This document shows, piece after piece, positions 52,976 to 60,859 of a stretch of 64,000 nt of DNA (position 1 is its first letter; each line of letters begins with the position of its first letter). Origin of the DNA: Firmicutes bacterium UBA3930 (lineage in GTDB: Bacteria > Bacillota > Clostridia > Caldicoprobacterales > Caldicoprobacteraceae); contig DGEI01000007.1 of the NCBI GenBank assembly GCA_002385885.1, forward strand, positions 1 to 64,000, read 5' to 3'. Position numbers and translations under genes: made by a program. The notes below the pieces were generated by a model. That model saw nothing but the letters and a program-made list of their open reading frames with translations. It was not told the DNA's origin and did not search any database.

Positions 52976-53629
52976 CTAACTACGTGCACTGTGTATTTTT
53001 TTCCTGTTTTTTGTATTTTTTGTTCCGTCAAACAATGATAGGAAAAGCGCTGTATAATAAACCACCTGATGGGATTTATTTATAGCAATCGACTTCCCTA
53101 TAGCTTTTCCACCAACTGTCAAGGCAGCAATCAAACTACTTATTATTATGCTCAATAAGCTTTCCTCAAATAACAAAGACTGTGCCAAGGTGGATTTCAT
53201 AATAAGAACGCTTCCTGCAGCGCCGCTTACAATACCACAGATATCCCCGACAACATCATTACAAAAACTGCTGACATGATCAGCATTTTTCACCAGATGT
53301 ACGGCTTGTTTTGCACCATGGATCTTTTTTGAAGCCATGGATATAAACGGGGTTTCATCAGCGGATGCCACAGCAATTCCTACTATATCGAAAATTATTC
53401 CAATTAATATAATAACAAAAAGAGTAATTATAGCCAATAGTAAACTATTTATATTTCGAATTGTTGATTCGGAAACAAGGCTGAATACACATGCGATTAC
53501 AAATGTTAAAATAAACACTTTAACAGACCAAAGATTTATTGTTTTTTTATTGTTTTTTCTCCCATTTTTATGATTCTTTGATCTCCTGTTATTTTTATTA
53601 TTACTTAAATCACTATCGTCTTTTGACAA
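52976..53629 (-). CDS. oapA: OLE RNA-associated membrane protein OapA
   Basis: The 217-aa protein has a highly polar, Asn/Lys/Arg-rich start (about residues 1-32) that could bind RNA. Four hydrophobic segments follow at about 36-53, 62-88, 126-145 and 160-180, with a basic tail. The motif FDIVGIAVASADETPF in the second helix and following loop carries closely spaced Asp residues, as described for OapA. OapA is the conserved partner that holds OLE RNA at the membrane; homologues are sometimes auto-annotated as Mg/Co transporter CorB. The gene lies 44 bp downstream of the RNA, without a terminator. TTG start, with GGAG ten bases upstream. Confidence 0.87.
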   Translation of the reverse strand: MSKDDSDLSNNKNNRRSKNHKNGRKNNKKTINLWSVKVFILTFVIACVFSLVSESTIRNINSLLLAIITLFVIILIGIIFDIVGIAVASADETPFISMASKKIHGAKQAVHLVKNADHVSSFCNDVVGDICGIVSGAAGSVLIMKSTLAQSLLFEESLLSIIISSLIAALTVGGKAIGKSIAINKSHQVVYYTALFLSLFDGTKNTKNRKKIHSARS

Positions 53630-53673
53630 GAGCTACACACTCCAATACAATATGCAATAAATATATTCTATGT

Positions 53674-54258
53674 AAAGCTGGTGGTAATGCATTGAGTAGA
53701 CTTTGCGGCTTAAGGTCCAGTAGGATTTCCCGACAGGGTACTTCCCGTCGCCGAAGAAGCGGTTTCCCTTTAAACCCCGTCTTATCGTGTCACCACCGAT
53801 AAAACTGGATCACCACTTAGACCACACTATAATCCCCAACACATCACTATGACAGTCTAGAGGCTTTCCCCGACAGCCACACCAATTTCTAGCCTCTTTT
53901 GCAGTATTGGTTTCATACGGCAATAGTTTCTGATCAATGGGCCCTTTTGAACAGAAACGTGATCCATAATCCGCCAATACCACTCAAGGCAGGCTACGCT
54001 GCACACAGCTAATTCGCCGCAATGCAGGTTCAATCCCAAGTAGTAGCTATAAGCATAACCACCGGCTTGGGTCTCCACGGAAGCTGGGTCAACGCCCGCA
54101 TGCCATTGCGGATCGCCCTTCTTCCTTAACCCCCAGCACCAACCCCCGACTGGGCGTCGGTAGCCAGCACCAGGAACTTCATCGATATGCCCTTGACGGA
54201 TTTTTAGGCCCGCCTTCAAAATTGGCTGCGCTGACTAGAATACTGCACCACCAGCTTT
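53674..54258 (-). ncRNA. ole: OLE RNA (ornate, large, extremophilic)
   Basis: This GC-rich, highly structured segment of 585 nt lies in an AT-rich intergenic gap. Its ends are an exact 12-bp inverted repeat: AAAGCTGGTGGT at the 5' end (54258-54247, minus strand) and ACCACCAGCTTT at the 3' end (53685-53674). The length, the oapA gene directly downstream, and the ispA-xseA/B-folD-nusB-dxs-recN neighbourhood all match the known context of OLE RNA. OLE forms a membrane ribonucleoprotein with OapA and helps cells cope with cold, alcohols and Mg2+ stress. A promoter lies directly upstream and no terminator lies before oapA. A 120-codon open frame inside it (53857-54219) is not a real gene. I could not run a covariance model. 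Confidence 0.85.
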
Positions 54259-54267
54259 GGATTTTAT

Positions 54268-54296
54268 ATTGTATCATATCTTCTTCATTAATTCAA
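54268..54296 (-). promoter_or_regulatory. Sigma-A-type promoter of the OLE RNA
   Basis: On the minus strand TTGAAT (54291-54296) and TACAAT (54268-54273) are separated by exactly 17 bp. The expected transcript start, about 7 bases past the -10, falls at 54258-54261, the first bases of the terminal stem of the RNA. Confidence 0.7.
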
Positions 54297-54299
54297 ATT

Positions 54300-54743
54300 T
54301 CACAAAACAATCTTAGCGATAATAAAGCCTAAAACTGCTCCGGCAATAACCTCTATGGGCGTATGGCCAATCAGCTCTTTTAATTTCTCCTGCGGAACAT
54401 CTTTTCCCTTATGAATCCGTTCCAGTATATCATTAAGTACAGCTGCTTGTTTGCCTGCTGCCCGCCGTACTCCGGCCGCATCATACATAACGATCAATGC
54501 AAATATAAAGGCCAGGGCAAAAATCGGCGAATCATATCCGTGCACCCCGCCCACTGCCGTTGCCAGAGATACAACCAGGGCGGTATGCGAACTGGGCATA
54601 CCACCTGCTCCGACAAATCTGCGTAAATCCAGTTTTTTATGAACCAATACCGTCCATAGCACTTTTAATGATTGAGCTATAATCCACGCCAGGAGACTAG
54701 CCCATAGAATTGAGTTGTCTGAAATCTGCTTAATCTGGTCCAT
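54300..54743 (-). CDS. Divergent PAP2 family membrane protein (DUF212)
   Basis: The 147-aa protein has about four membrane segments and the divergent PAP2 motifs GGMPSSHTA, MYDAAGVRRAAGKQA and GHTPIEVIAGA. The arrangement of Ser-His and His-Thr pairs resembles the phosphatase active site of PAP2 enzymes, which act on lipid phosphates such as undecaprenyl pyrophosphate. Its substrate is unknown. It lies 9 bp downstream of ispA, and its stop codon abuts the OLE promoter. A role in isoprenoid-lipid phosphate turnover would suit the operon. Confidence 0.85.
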   Translation of the reverse strand: MDQIKQISDNSILWASLLAWIIAQSLKVLWTVLVHKKLDLRRFVGAGGMPSSHTALVVSLATAVGGVHGYDSPIFALAFIFALIVMYDAAGVRRAAGKQAAVLNDILERIHKGKDVPQEKLKELIGHTPIEVIAGAVLGFIIAKIVL

Positions 54744-54751
54744 AATTCCCC

Positions 54752-55642
54752 CTACATTCGGCGTTTCAATATATAGTAAGCAATTTCTTTAAGAAAATTT
54801 GCTTTATCTCCAAAATAATCCAATTGGCTCACTGCCTGTTCTATGAGTTCTTCCGCGATGCGCTGGGATTTTTCCAAACCGTAAACTGCAGTGTATGTAA
54901 GCTTTTTGCGTCCTTCATCCCTCTTTGGTTTTTTGCCCATGCTGTCCTCATCCCCGACAACATCCAGTATGTCATCAACAATCTGAAATGCCAAACCCAG
55001 CTTCCTGCCATACTCCGCAATTGCTTCCTGTGCCTTTTGCTCCGTATTCTCAAGGACAATTCCTGCCTTGAGGGATGCTTCTATCAGGGCTCCCGTCTTA
55101 TGAGTATGTATGTAATCCAGTATCTCAGGCTGTGCAGGTTTTCCTTCCATTTCCAAATCAACCACCTGCCCGCCTATCATCCCATTGACCCCGGCAGCAG
55201 CTGCTATAACAGACACTGCCTTTATATGGTTCCTTAAGTTACCGGGATGCCTTAAGGAATTATCCAAAAATACCTCATAGGCCATATTCAGCAGCGAATC
55301 ACCGGCCAATACAGCTATTCCTTCACCAAATACCTTATGCGTGGTTGGCATTCCCCGGCGCATATCATCGTCATCCATAGCAGGTAAATCGTCATGAACC
55401 AGGGAATATGTATGAATCATTTCCAAACCACAGGCTAATTCCATGGATTCTTCCGTATTACCGCCAACCATCTCATGAGCAGTGAGCAGCAGAATCGGCC
55501 TTATGCGTTTGCCGCCTGCAAAAAGGCTATATTTTACAGCCTTATATATAGTTAATGGGCAGCTGCTGTATCTTTCAATAATTTTTTCCAGCGCATTTTC
55601 CACCAACGCTAATTTCTTATTGTATTCTTCCCTAAAATTCAT
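54752..55642 (-). CDS. ispA: Farnesyl/geranyl diphosphate synthase (polyprenyl synthetase)
   Basis: The protein is about 296 aa. The first Asp-rich motif is DDLPAMDDDDMRRG and the second is DDILDVVGD; GGKRIRP and the Lys-rich C-terminal region complete the polyprenyl synthetase signature. It condenses isopentenyl and dimethylallyl diphosphate into the C15 precursor for undecaprenyl and quinone chains. AAGGAG precedes the ATG at 55642, which overlaps the end of xseB. With dxs and ispH it makes the isoprenoid branch of the window. Confidence 0.95.
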   Translation of the reverse strand: MNFREEYNKKLALVENALEKIIERYSSCPLTIYKAVKYSLFAGGKRIRPILLLTAHEMVGGNTEESMELACGLEMIHTYSLVHDDLPAMDDDDMRRGMPTTHKVFGEGIAVLAGDSLLNMAYEVFLDNSLRHPGNLRNHIKAVSVIAAAAGVNGMIGGQVVDLEMEGKPAQPEILDYIHTHKTGALIEASLKAGIVLENTEQKAQEAIAEYGRKLGLAFQIVDDILDVVGDEDSMGKKPKRDEGRKKLTYTAVYGLEKSQRIAEELIEQAVSQLDYFGDKANFLKEIAYYILKRRM

Positions 55643-55898
55643 CCGTTTCTCCTTCTGCTGGTTCGAAGGGGATTTCTCCATAATCCCCCTGTTCTTGTGT
55701 TAATATCTTTATCAATCCTTCAGCTTTATCCAGCATAACGTTACAGTGCGCTGAAAGGCTGATGCCCCGTTTAAATAATTTCAATGCCTCATCCAGAGTT
55801 AAATTATTGGATTCAAGGCTGGCAACAATATCCTCAAGTTCTTTTATAGCTTGTTCAAATGTTAATTCGGATATAGGCTTATCGGTGTGTTGATTCAT
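55632..55898 (-). CDS. xseB: Exodeoxyribonuclease VII small subunit
   Basis: The 88-aa protein is a helical hairpin with the family motif ELTFEQAIKELEDIVASLE in part (FEQAIKELEDIV) and SLDEALKLFKRG-like NLTLDEALKLFKRG. It joins XseA to form the nuclease. The start overlaps xseA by 20 bp and the end overlaps ispA, so the three genes are translated together. Confidence 0.95.
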   Translation of the reverse strand: MNQHTDKPISELTFEQAIKELEDIVASLESNNLTLDEALKLFKRGISLSAHCNVMLDKAEGLIKILTQEQGDYGEIPFEPAEGETDEF

Positions 55899-57114
55899 TT
55901 AGCCAATTCTCCTTTTTTATTTTATGGACACTGCAATCGGCGCTTCCATCCTGGAAAAAAACTCTTATCTCATGTCCCTCCTGAAGCAATTCAATAGATG
56001 ATATAACTTTTTCCGCTGGCCGGTGTGTTACGAGAGCATAACCGCGTCCCAACACTGCAAGAGGACTCAAAGCATCCAGCGATATGGCCATTTTTGAAAG
56101 CAGCTGCCTCTTTGCCTCAACCAAACCGCCATATGATGTACACAGTTTTGTATATACCTGGTCCAGCTGCTGCCGGCGCTGTTGCAGCGTCCTGTCCGGA
56201 TATTTGAAGACATAGCTTCTCCTGATGTATTCAACTCTTTGCCTCTTATCATTCAGTATATTCCTCATACCATCGGTCAGCCTTCGGTTGAGTATCGAAA
56301 GCATTTTCAGTATATGCTCCAGCATGGGTACGGCCAATTCACCTGCAGCAGAGGGAGTCGGCGCTCTTAAATCGGCAACAAAATCCGCAATGGTAAAATC
56401 GGTCTCATGCCCAACTGCGGATATAACAGGGATCTTTGAACGCCAGATAGCCCTGGCCACCACCTCTTCATTAAATGCCCATAATTCCTCAAGGGATCCT
56501 CCTCCTCTGCCGAGTATAACAGTATCAATATCATCCCTCGTATTAACATAATCCAAAGCAGCCTCAATCTGTTTTGGAGCAGCATGACCCTGTACAAGTA
56601 CAGGAACTACCAGTATGTCTACACAAGGATACCTGCGGTGAACTACATTTATTATATCACGTACCGCAGCGCCTGTAGGTGACGTTATAACTGCGATCTT
56701 CTTTGGATATGGAGGGATGGGTTTCTTGTGCTCAGGGGCAAAAAGCCCTTCCTCCTTAAGACGCTTCTTCATGGCTTCAAAAGCCTCATATAAATCCCCT
56801 ATGCCATCCTTTTCCATATCCAACACATATATCTGATACTGACCATCCCTGGAGTACAGGGAAATCTGGCCTTTTACCAATACCTTCATACCGTCAGCGG
56901 GTAAAAACTGCAAATCCTTTTTGTATTGCCTGAACAGTACGCAGCGAATCCTGCTGTTCTGGTCCTTAAGAGTAAAATATATATGTCCCGAGGTATGTAT
57001 CTTTAGGTTGGAAATCTCACCGCGCACCCATATTTCCTGCAGTATGGGATCACGATTAAGCAAATTGCGAACATATTCATTTATCTGATGGACAGAAAAA
57101 ATCAACCTACTCAT
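55879..57114 (-). CDS. xseA: Exodeoxyribonuclease VII large subunit
   Basis: The 411-aa protein has an N-terminal OB fold (EIWVRGEISNLKIHTSGHIYFTLKD in part) followed by the catalytic region with ITSPTGAAVRDI, GRGGGSLEELWAFNEE and SAVGHETDFTIADF, whose Asp and His residues are conserved. A coiled coil (about 270-350) and C-terminal LGRGYAL segment follow. It degrades single-stranded DNA in repair. It overlaps folD by 8 bp. Confidence 0.96.
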   Translation of the reverse strand: MSRLIFSVHQINEYVRNLLNRDPILQEIWVRGEISNLKIHTSGHIYFTLKDQNSRIRCVLFRQYKKDLQFLPADGMKVLVKGQISLYSRDGQYQIYVLDMEKDGIGDLYEAFEAMKKRLKEEGLFAPEHKKPIPPYPKKIAVITSPTGAAVRDIINVVHRRYPCVDILVVPVLVQGHAAPKQIEAALDYVNTRDDIDTVILGRGGGSLEELWAFNEEVVARAIWRSKIPVISAVGHETDFTIADFVADLRAPTPSAAGELAVPMLEHILKMLSILNRRLTDGMRNILNDKRQRVEYIRRSYVFKYPDRTLQQRRQQLDQVYTKLCTSYGGLVEAKRQLLSKMAISLDALSPLAVLGRGYALVTHRPAEKVISSIELLQEGHEIRVFFQDGSADCSVHKIKKENWLNESTHR

Positions 57115-57955
57115 TTCGCATAGCTGCCTGTAATGTATTTTCGAGAAGCATGGTTATAGTCATCGGGCCAACTCCTCCCGGAACGGGTGTAATCCATCCT
57201 GCTTTCTGTTTAACCTCCTGAAAATTCACATCGCCAATCAGCTTATTATTAACCCTGTTTATTCCTACATCAATAACTATAGCGCCATCCTTGACAAATC
57301 TATTGTCCACAAAATTAGGCTTTCCTATAGCAACAACCAATATATCCGCTCTTCTGCATATATCTTCCAGTCCGGAAGTCTTTGAATGACATATGGTAAC
57401 CGTGGCATCGTTCTGAAGCAGCATAAGGGATATGGGTTTCCCAACAATATTGCTCCTTCCGATTACTACGGCATATTTCCCGTATATCTGTTCGCCGGTC
57501 TCCTGAATCAAACGTATAATGCCCTTGGGAGTACATGGTTCCAGACAATCCTGCCCAGTCATCAGCCTGCCTGCATTCACCGGGTGAAAGCCGTCAACAT
57601 CTTTTTTTGGATCAATTGCATTTATAATCAGCCTGGGATCTATTTGAGGCGGTAATGGAAGCTGTACCAGTATTCCGTGCACATTTTTGTCATTGTTTAA
57701 TCTTTCTATTTGTTCAAGAACTGCATCCTGATGTGTATCTGCATCCATCCTGATTACATTCGAATTCATACCTGCCTGCCTGAAAGCCCTTTCCTTGTGC
57801 CGTACATATACCTCAGAAGCCGGATCATCCCCCACCAGAATGACATCCAGTTCCGGTGTGGGGCCGCCCTTGTTTTTAAGTTCCTCAACCTTTTGCTTTA
57901 TACTCTCCCTTATTCGGTTCGATATAGCTTTCCCGTCAATTATTTTTGCTTCCAC
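57107..57955 (-). CDS. folD: Methylenetetrahydrofolate dehydrogenase / cyclohydrolase
   Basis: The 282-aa bifunctional enzyme has the catalytic Lys in YVRHKERA, GILVQLPLP, PCTPKG and the NADP-binding GRSNIVGKPISLMLL. It interconverts 5,10-methylene- and 10-formyl-tetrahydrofolate. GTG start with GGAGGAG upstream. It overlaps the TsaD-like gene by 16 bp and xseA by 8 bp. Confidence 0.97.
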   Translation of the reverse strand: MEAKIIDGKAISNRIRESIKQKVEELKNKGGPTPELDVILVGDDPASEVYVRHKERAFRQAGMNSNVIRMDADTHQDAVLEQIERLNNDKNVHGILVQLPLPPQIDPRLIINAIDPKKDVDGFHPVNAGRLMTGQDCLEPCTPKGIIRLIQETGEQIYGKYAVVIGRSNIVGKPISLMLLQNDATVTICHSKTSGLEDICRRADILVVAIGKPNFVDNRFVKDGAIVIDVGINRVNNKLIGDVNFQEVKQKAGWITPVPGGVGPMTITMLLENTLQAAMRNE

Positions 57956-58983
57956 TTTGCTCCTCCTTTCTGCTGCTCCTTCTGACTGCCTGTGTCTGTT
58001 TGTATTTTATTACCGGCTCCTGTATGGTGTCTGTATAATTTTAATCCCAACAGTGCCGTGCCAACAGCATTATCTTTAGACAATAAAGGATCAGCGAAAA
58101 ACAGCCTGACAACATTGCTCCGCTTTTTCATCGTCTCCGTTAGCTTTTCCCTGAGTAGTTTGCTGGAAGCCACACCCCCGACTATAAGTATATTTCTGAG
58201 CAAATATGTCCTGACTCCTTTTACCATCCATCTTGTCAGTGTTTTATTCAGGTTGTTGTATACTGCCAGGGCAACATCCTCTTTCCTTGTTCCCTGTTTG
58301 AGTAATCTGTGGGCACATGTTTCGGCACCGGAGAAACTAACGGAAAATCCTCTGACAGAAGAAGGAATAGAAACTTCTTTTTCTATTCCTTTTCGAGCCA
58401 GCTCTTCAAGCTGACTGCCGGCAGGAAATGAAAGCCCCATGGCTACTCCTACCCGGTCAACAAACTGGCCTGCATGAATATCCAGTGTGGAACCGAGAAT
58501 TCTTACACCATACGATGGACCAAAATCAACAACTTTTAGCATTTCGGTTGTGCCTCCCGAAATGTGGACAACCATGAACTTGGAGTCCTGGGGGCCCCCG
58601 GCTGAAGCTACTCCCGCTTGTATATGGCTCTCCTGATGGCTGACTTCATAATATGGAACACCCAGTAAATTGGCAAAAGCCTGTCCAGCCATATGCGATA
58701 CCATAAAAACCGGCATGTACGAATCCGCAACCGGCCTGGGACGGCTGGTAGCACAAACAGCAGCTAAGTCGTTTTTTGGGTCAATAGCTTTGCCTAATTC
58801 TTCTGTTATGGCAGGAAGGCGGTGAAGATGCTGAAACAACGCTTTTGACTGCTGAAGGCCTCTTTCTCCCGCTTCAACATCCAAAGGAATCTGTCTGTTC
58901 AATACCGTATTTCCATTCATATCGACCAGTGCCATTGAAGTAGTATAACAACTGGTATCTAAACCTAAGATATACTTCTTCAT
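57940..58983 (-). CDS. TsaD/Kae1-like paralogue (ASKHA, putative O-sialoglycoprotein endopeptidase family)
   Basis: The 347-aa ASKHA protein begins LGLDTSCYTTS. It carries a metal motif HQESH (HxxxH) in VSHQESHIQAG, HISGGTTEM, and a nucleotide-binding segment VGGVASSKLLRE. TsaD makes t6A on tRNA with TsaB and TsaE; those partners are not here. The protein differs from standard TsaD in the N-terminal segment (NTVLNRQIPL) and ends in a charged tail. It is a Clostridia-specific paralogue in the nusB-folD gap, with unknown job. It overlaps nusB by 4 bp (ATGA). Confidence 0.8.
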   Translation of the reverse strand: MKKYILGLDTSCYTTSMALVDMNGNTVLNRQIPLDVEAGERGLQQSKALFQHLHRLPAITEELGKAIDPKNDLAAVCATSRPRPVADSYMPVFMVSHMAGQAFANLLGVPYYEVSHQESHIQAGVASAGGPQDSKFMVVHISGGTTEMLKVVDFGPSYGVRILGSTLDIHAGQFVDRVGVAMGLSFPAGSQLEELARKGIEKEVSIPSSVRGFSVSFSGAETCAHRLLKQGTRKEDVALAVYNNLNKTLTRWMVKGVRTYLLRNILIVGGVASSKLLREKLTETMKKRSNVVRLFFADPLLSKDNAVGTALLGLKLYRHHTGAGNKIQTDTGSQKEQQKGGAKWKQK

Positions 58984-59405
58984 TTGTTCCTCTCCTCCGT
59001 CACGAGTTGGAGAGAACGAACCAGGCTGCCAAGAATTCCGTTTATGAATTTGCCTGCTTTCTCTCCACTGTATTTTTTTGCTAATTCTATTCCTTCATTA
59101 ATGGAAACACAAGCAGGTATATCGTCGCAGTATAAAATTTCACAAATTGCCAACCGCAATATTGATAGATCCACCCTGGCTATACGGCTGAAACTCCAGT
59201 CCTTTGCAAAACGCTTTATATAATTATCAATTTCATTTGCATTCTCCTTGAATTTTTTCAATACATCTTCGATATACTCAGTATCCCGTTTGCTAATGGA
59301 ATAGCCGGTTTCTATTGCTAAAACAGCGTCTATGTCTGCTTCACCTGCTAATTCCTTCTGGTAAAAAAGTTTCATTGCAATTTCCCTGGCATCTCTTCGG
59401 GCCAT
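58980..59405 (-). CDS. nusB: Transcription antitermination factor NusB
   Basis: The protein is about 141 aa, all helical. It begins MARRDAREIAMKLFYQKE and carries FSRIARVDLSILRLAICEILY in part (ARVDLSILRLA) and INEGIELAKKYSGEKAGKFINGILG in part (AKKYSGEKAGKFINGIL). It binds BoxA RNA with S10 to support rRNA antitermination. AGGAGG precedes the ATG at 59405, which decides the start against a longer frame. Confidence 0.95.
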   Translation of the reverse strand: MARRDAREIAMKLFYQKELAGEADIDAVLAIETGYSISKRDTEYIEDVLKKFKENANEIDNYIKRFAKDWSFSRIARVDLSILRLAICEILYCDDIPACVSINEGIELAKKYSGEKAGKFINGILGSLVRSLQLVTEERNK

Positions 59406-59481
59406 AGTTTTCCTCCTTGTATTGCTGAGACTGAATAAACATCCGGGGTGACATCCGGCATGCAAAGGGAAGTTAATATGC

Positions 59482-59706
59482 TTATTTTATGCCTGTAGGT
59501 AGTATTCTTTCCAAAAAGTCTCGAAACTTGTTATCCTTATCATACAAACTCCCCACTCCGAACCCTACAGCCACACACAGGGCTAAAAAGAGCGAACGCC
59601 AGAATCCCACTGTCAGTACCAATATCCCAAAAAATAAACCTGTGCCTATTCCTATTATCTTCCCTTTATTGCCCTTAATCAGGGCTATCAGATTATCACG
59701 CATCAC
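59482..59706 (-). CDS. DUF2273 small membrane protein
   Basis: The 74-aa protein has two membrane helices, with a GKIIGIGTGLFFGILVLT pattern then FWRSLFLALCVAVGFGVGSLYD. This is the DUF2273 family. Members are encoded next to AmaP and Asp23 in Firmicutes and may anchor the Asp23 protein to the membrane. Here the order is asp23-amaP-DUF2273-nusB. Confidence 0.85.
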   Translation of the reverse strand: MMRDNLIALIKGNKGKIIGIGTGLFFGILVLTVGFWRSLFLALCVAVGFGVGSLYDKDNKFRDFLERILPTGIK

Positions 59707-59721
59707 AGGGAAAATCCCTCC

Positions 59722-60273
59722 TTATTCCACTCTTAATCGTTGCATAACAGCAAGATTATCTATACAAATGTATACTTCTTTTACCAAAATGCCGGCAGTG
59801 GATTCTACATATTCCTTCACTTTATTCTGTACCGAAGTACTGACAGCCGGTATATTCACATCAGGCATAAGCTGAATATTCAGGCGCACCCGGATACCGT
59901 CATCTTCAGGCATAACAAAACTCTTTACATCTTTTATCTCCTGGAAACCTTTTACCGATTTCTGTACAAGGGCATCAAGTGTGTTAACGGAGATTTTTAT
60001 CATTCCCAGCTCAGTATTTCTAAGGAGCGTTCCACTTAAAGTTTTAGGTTTACTCCTGCTGAACAGAAGTTTAATGCTTATCAGCAAAAAAACAAGAGAT
60101 ATGATAAGCAGTATACCGGCAAAATCCCACCCGTATTCAATACTGTTTATATAGTTCCTGATATTTGCCAGGGGTATAATGCCTGCTGCTACTATAATAA
60201 GAAAAAGGGAAGCAACAATTATGGCAAGTGTATATATTGTCAGCAGGATCCTGTCAAACAATCTCATTTTCAT
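59722..60273 (-). CDS. amaP: Alkaline shock response membrane anchor protein AmaP
   Basis: The 183-aa protein has two N-terminal membrane helices (about residues 7-32 and 48-68), then a cytosolic domain. That domain has GMIKISVNTLDALVQKSVKG and RVRLNIQLMPDVNIPAVSTSVQNKVKEYV, the AmaP signature related to Asp23. It tethers Asp23 to the membrane in Staphylococcus. Located between Asp23 and DUF2273 genes. Confidence 0.88.
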   Translation of the reverse strand: MKMRLFDRILLTIYTLAIIVASLFLIIVAAGIIPLANIRNYINSIEYGWDFAGILLIISLVFLLISIKLLFSRSKPKTLSGTLLRNTELGMIKISVNTLDALVQKSVKGFQEIKDVKSFVMPEDDGIRVRLNIQLMPDVNIPAVSTSVQNKVKEYVESTAGILVKEVYICIDNLAVMQRLRVE

Positions 60274-60332
60274 CAGCGTTCCTCCTCACTGGATTATACC
60301 AAGTAAAATGTAAATTCGCCGGATCTGTAATT

Positions 60333-60362
60333 AACCCCCTGATGAATACAAATCAGAGGGTT
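60333..60362. repeat. Hairpin between asp23 and amaP
   Basis: AACCCCCTGAT (60333-60343) and ATCAGAGGGTT (60352-60362) pair with one mismatch around an 8-nt loop. On the minus strand it lies just after asp23, with only AATTACAG following, so it would be a weak terminator or an RNA-processing or stability hairpin. Confidence 0.5.
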
Positions 60363-60377
60363 ATTTTAACACCAATA

Positions 60378-60773
60378 CTATTTCTTTACAGGGTCCGCCT
60401 CTTTCAAGTCCTTTTCAAAGCTTACTCCCTGAATATGAACATTTACTTCAACAACAGTCAGGCCGGTCATTGACTCTACTGCTTTTTTTACGCTTTCCTG
60501 TATATTCCATGCAACTTCGGGTATTCTGACGCCATATTCAACGATTATGTATAAATCAATTGCAGTTTCTTTTTCACCTACTTCTACTTTAACACCTTTT
60601 GACAAGTTTTTTCTGCCCAATCTCTCAACAATACCGCCGGCTACGCTCCCGCTCATAGCTGATACGCCTCTGACCTCTGTGGCTGCCAAACCGGCAATTA
60701 TCGCAACTACTTCATCCGCAAAGGTTACCTTCCCATATTCCTCCCTTGAACTTTCCTGTGTAATATCTGACAA
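60378..60773 (-). CDS. Asp23/Gls24 family envelope stress protein
   Basis: The protein is about 131 aa. Motifs are GKVTFADEVVAIIAGLAATEVRGV, VEVGEKETAIDLYIIVEYGVRIPEVAWNIQESV and VVEVNVHIQGVSF, the Asp23 family pattern (each quoted in part). These proteins form membrane-attached structures that guard the envelope. GGGAGGTGA ten bases before the TTG at 60773 decides the start over a longer frame. It follows spoIIIAH directly. Confidence 0.9.
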   Translation of the reverse strand: MSDITQESSREEYGKVTFADEVVAIIAGLAATEVRGVSAMSGSVAGGIVERLGRKNLSKGVKVEVGEKETAIDLYIIVEYGVRIPEVAWNIQESVKKAVESMTGLTVVEVNVHIQGVSFEKDLKEADPVKK

Positions 60774-60859
60774 GTGGCTCACCTCCCATATGTTATCAAA
60801 CAAACCGTTATTTACATTGATATTATAGCAAAATAAGGCCTATATTACAAATTTCTTCG

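Noticed and set aside
53857..54219. A 120-codon minus-strand open frame inside the OLE segment
   Set aside because: It is rich in Trp, Cys and Tyr, has no recognisable domain, lacks a ribosome site, and lies wholly inside the structured RNA bounded by the 12-bp inverted repeat.
53674..54258. Group II intron or transposon remnant as explanation of the GC-rich block
   Set aside because: No reverse transcriptase or transposase frame, no GTGYG 5' end or domain V-like hairpin that I could find, and the gene context fits OLE RNA.
60333..60362. Strong terminator between asp23 and amaP
   Set aside because: A good stem exists, but the T-run after it on the coding strand is missing, so I list it as a hairpin only.
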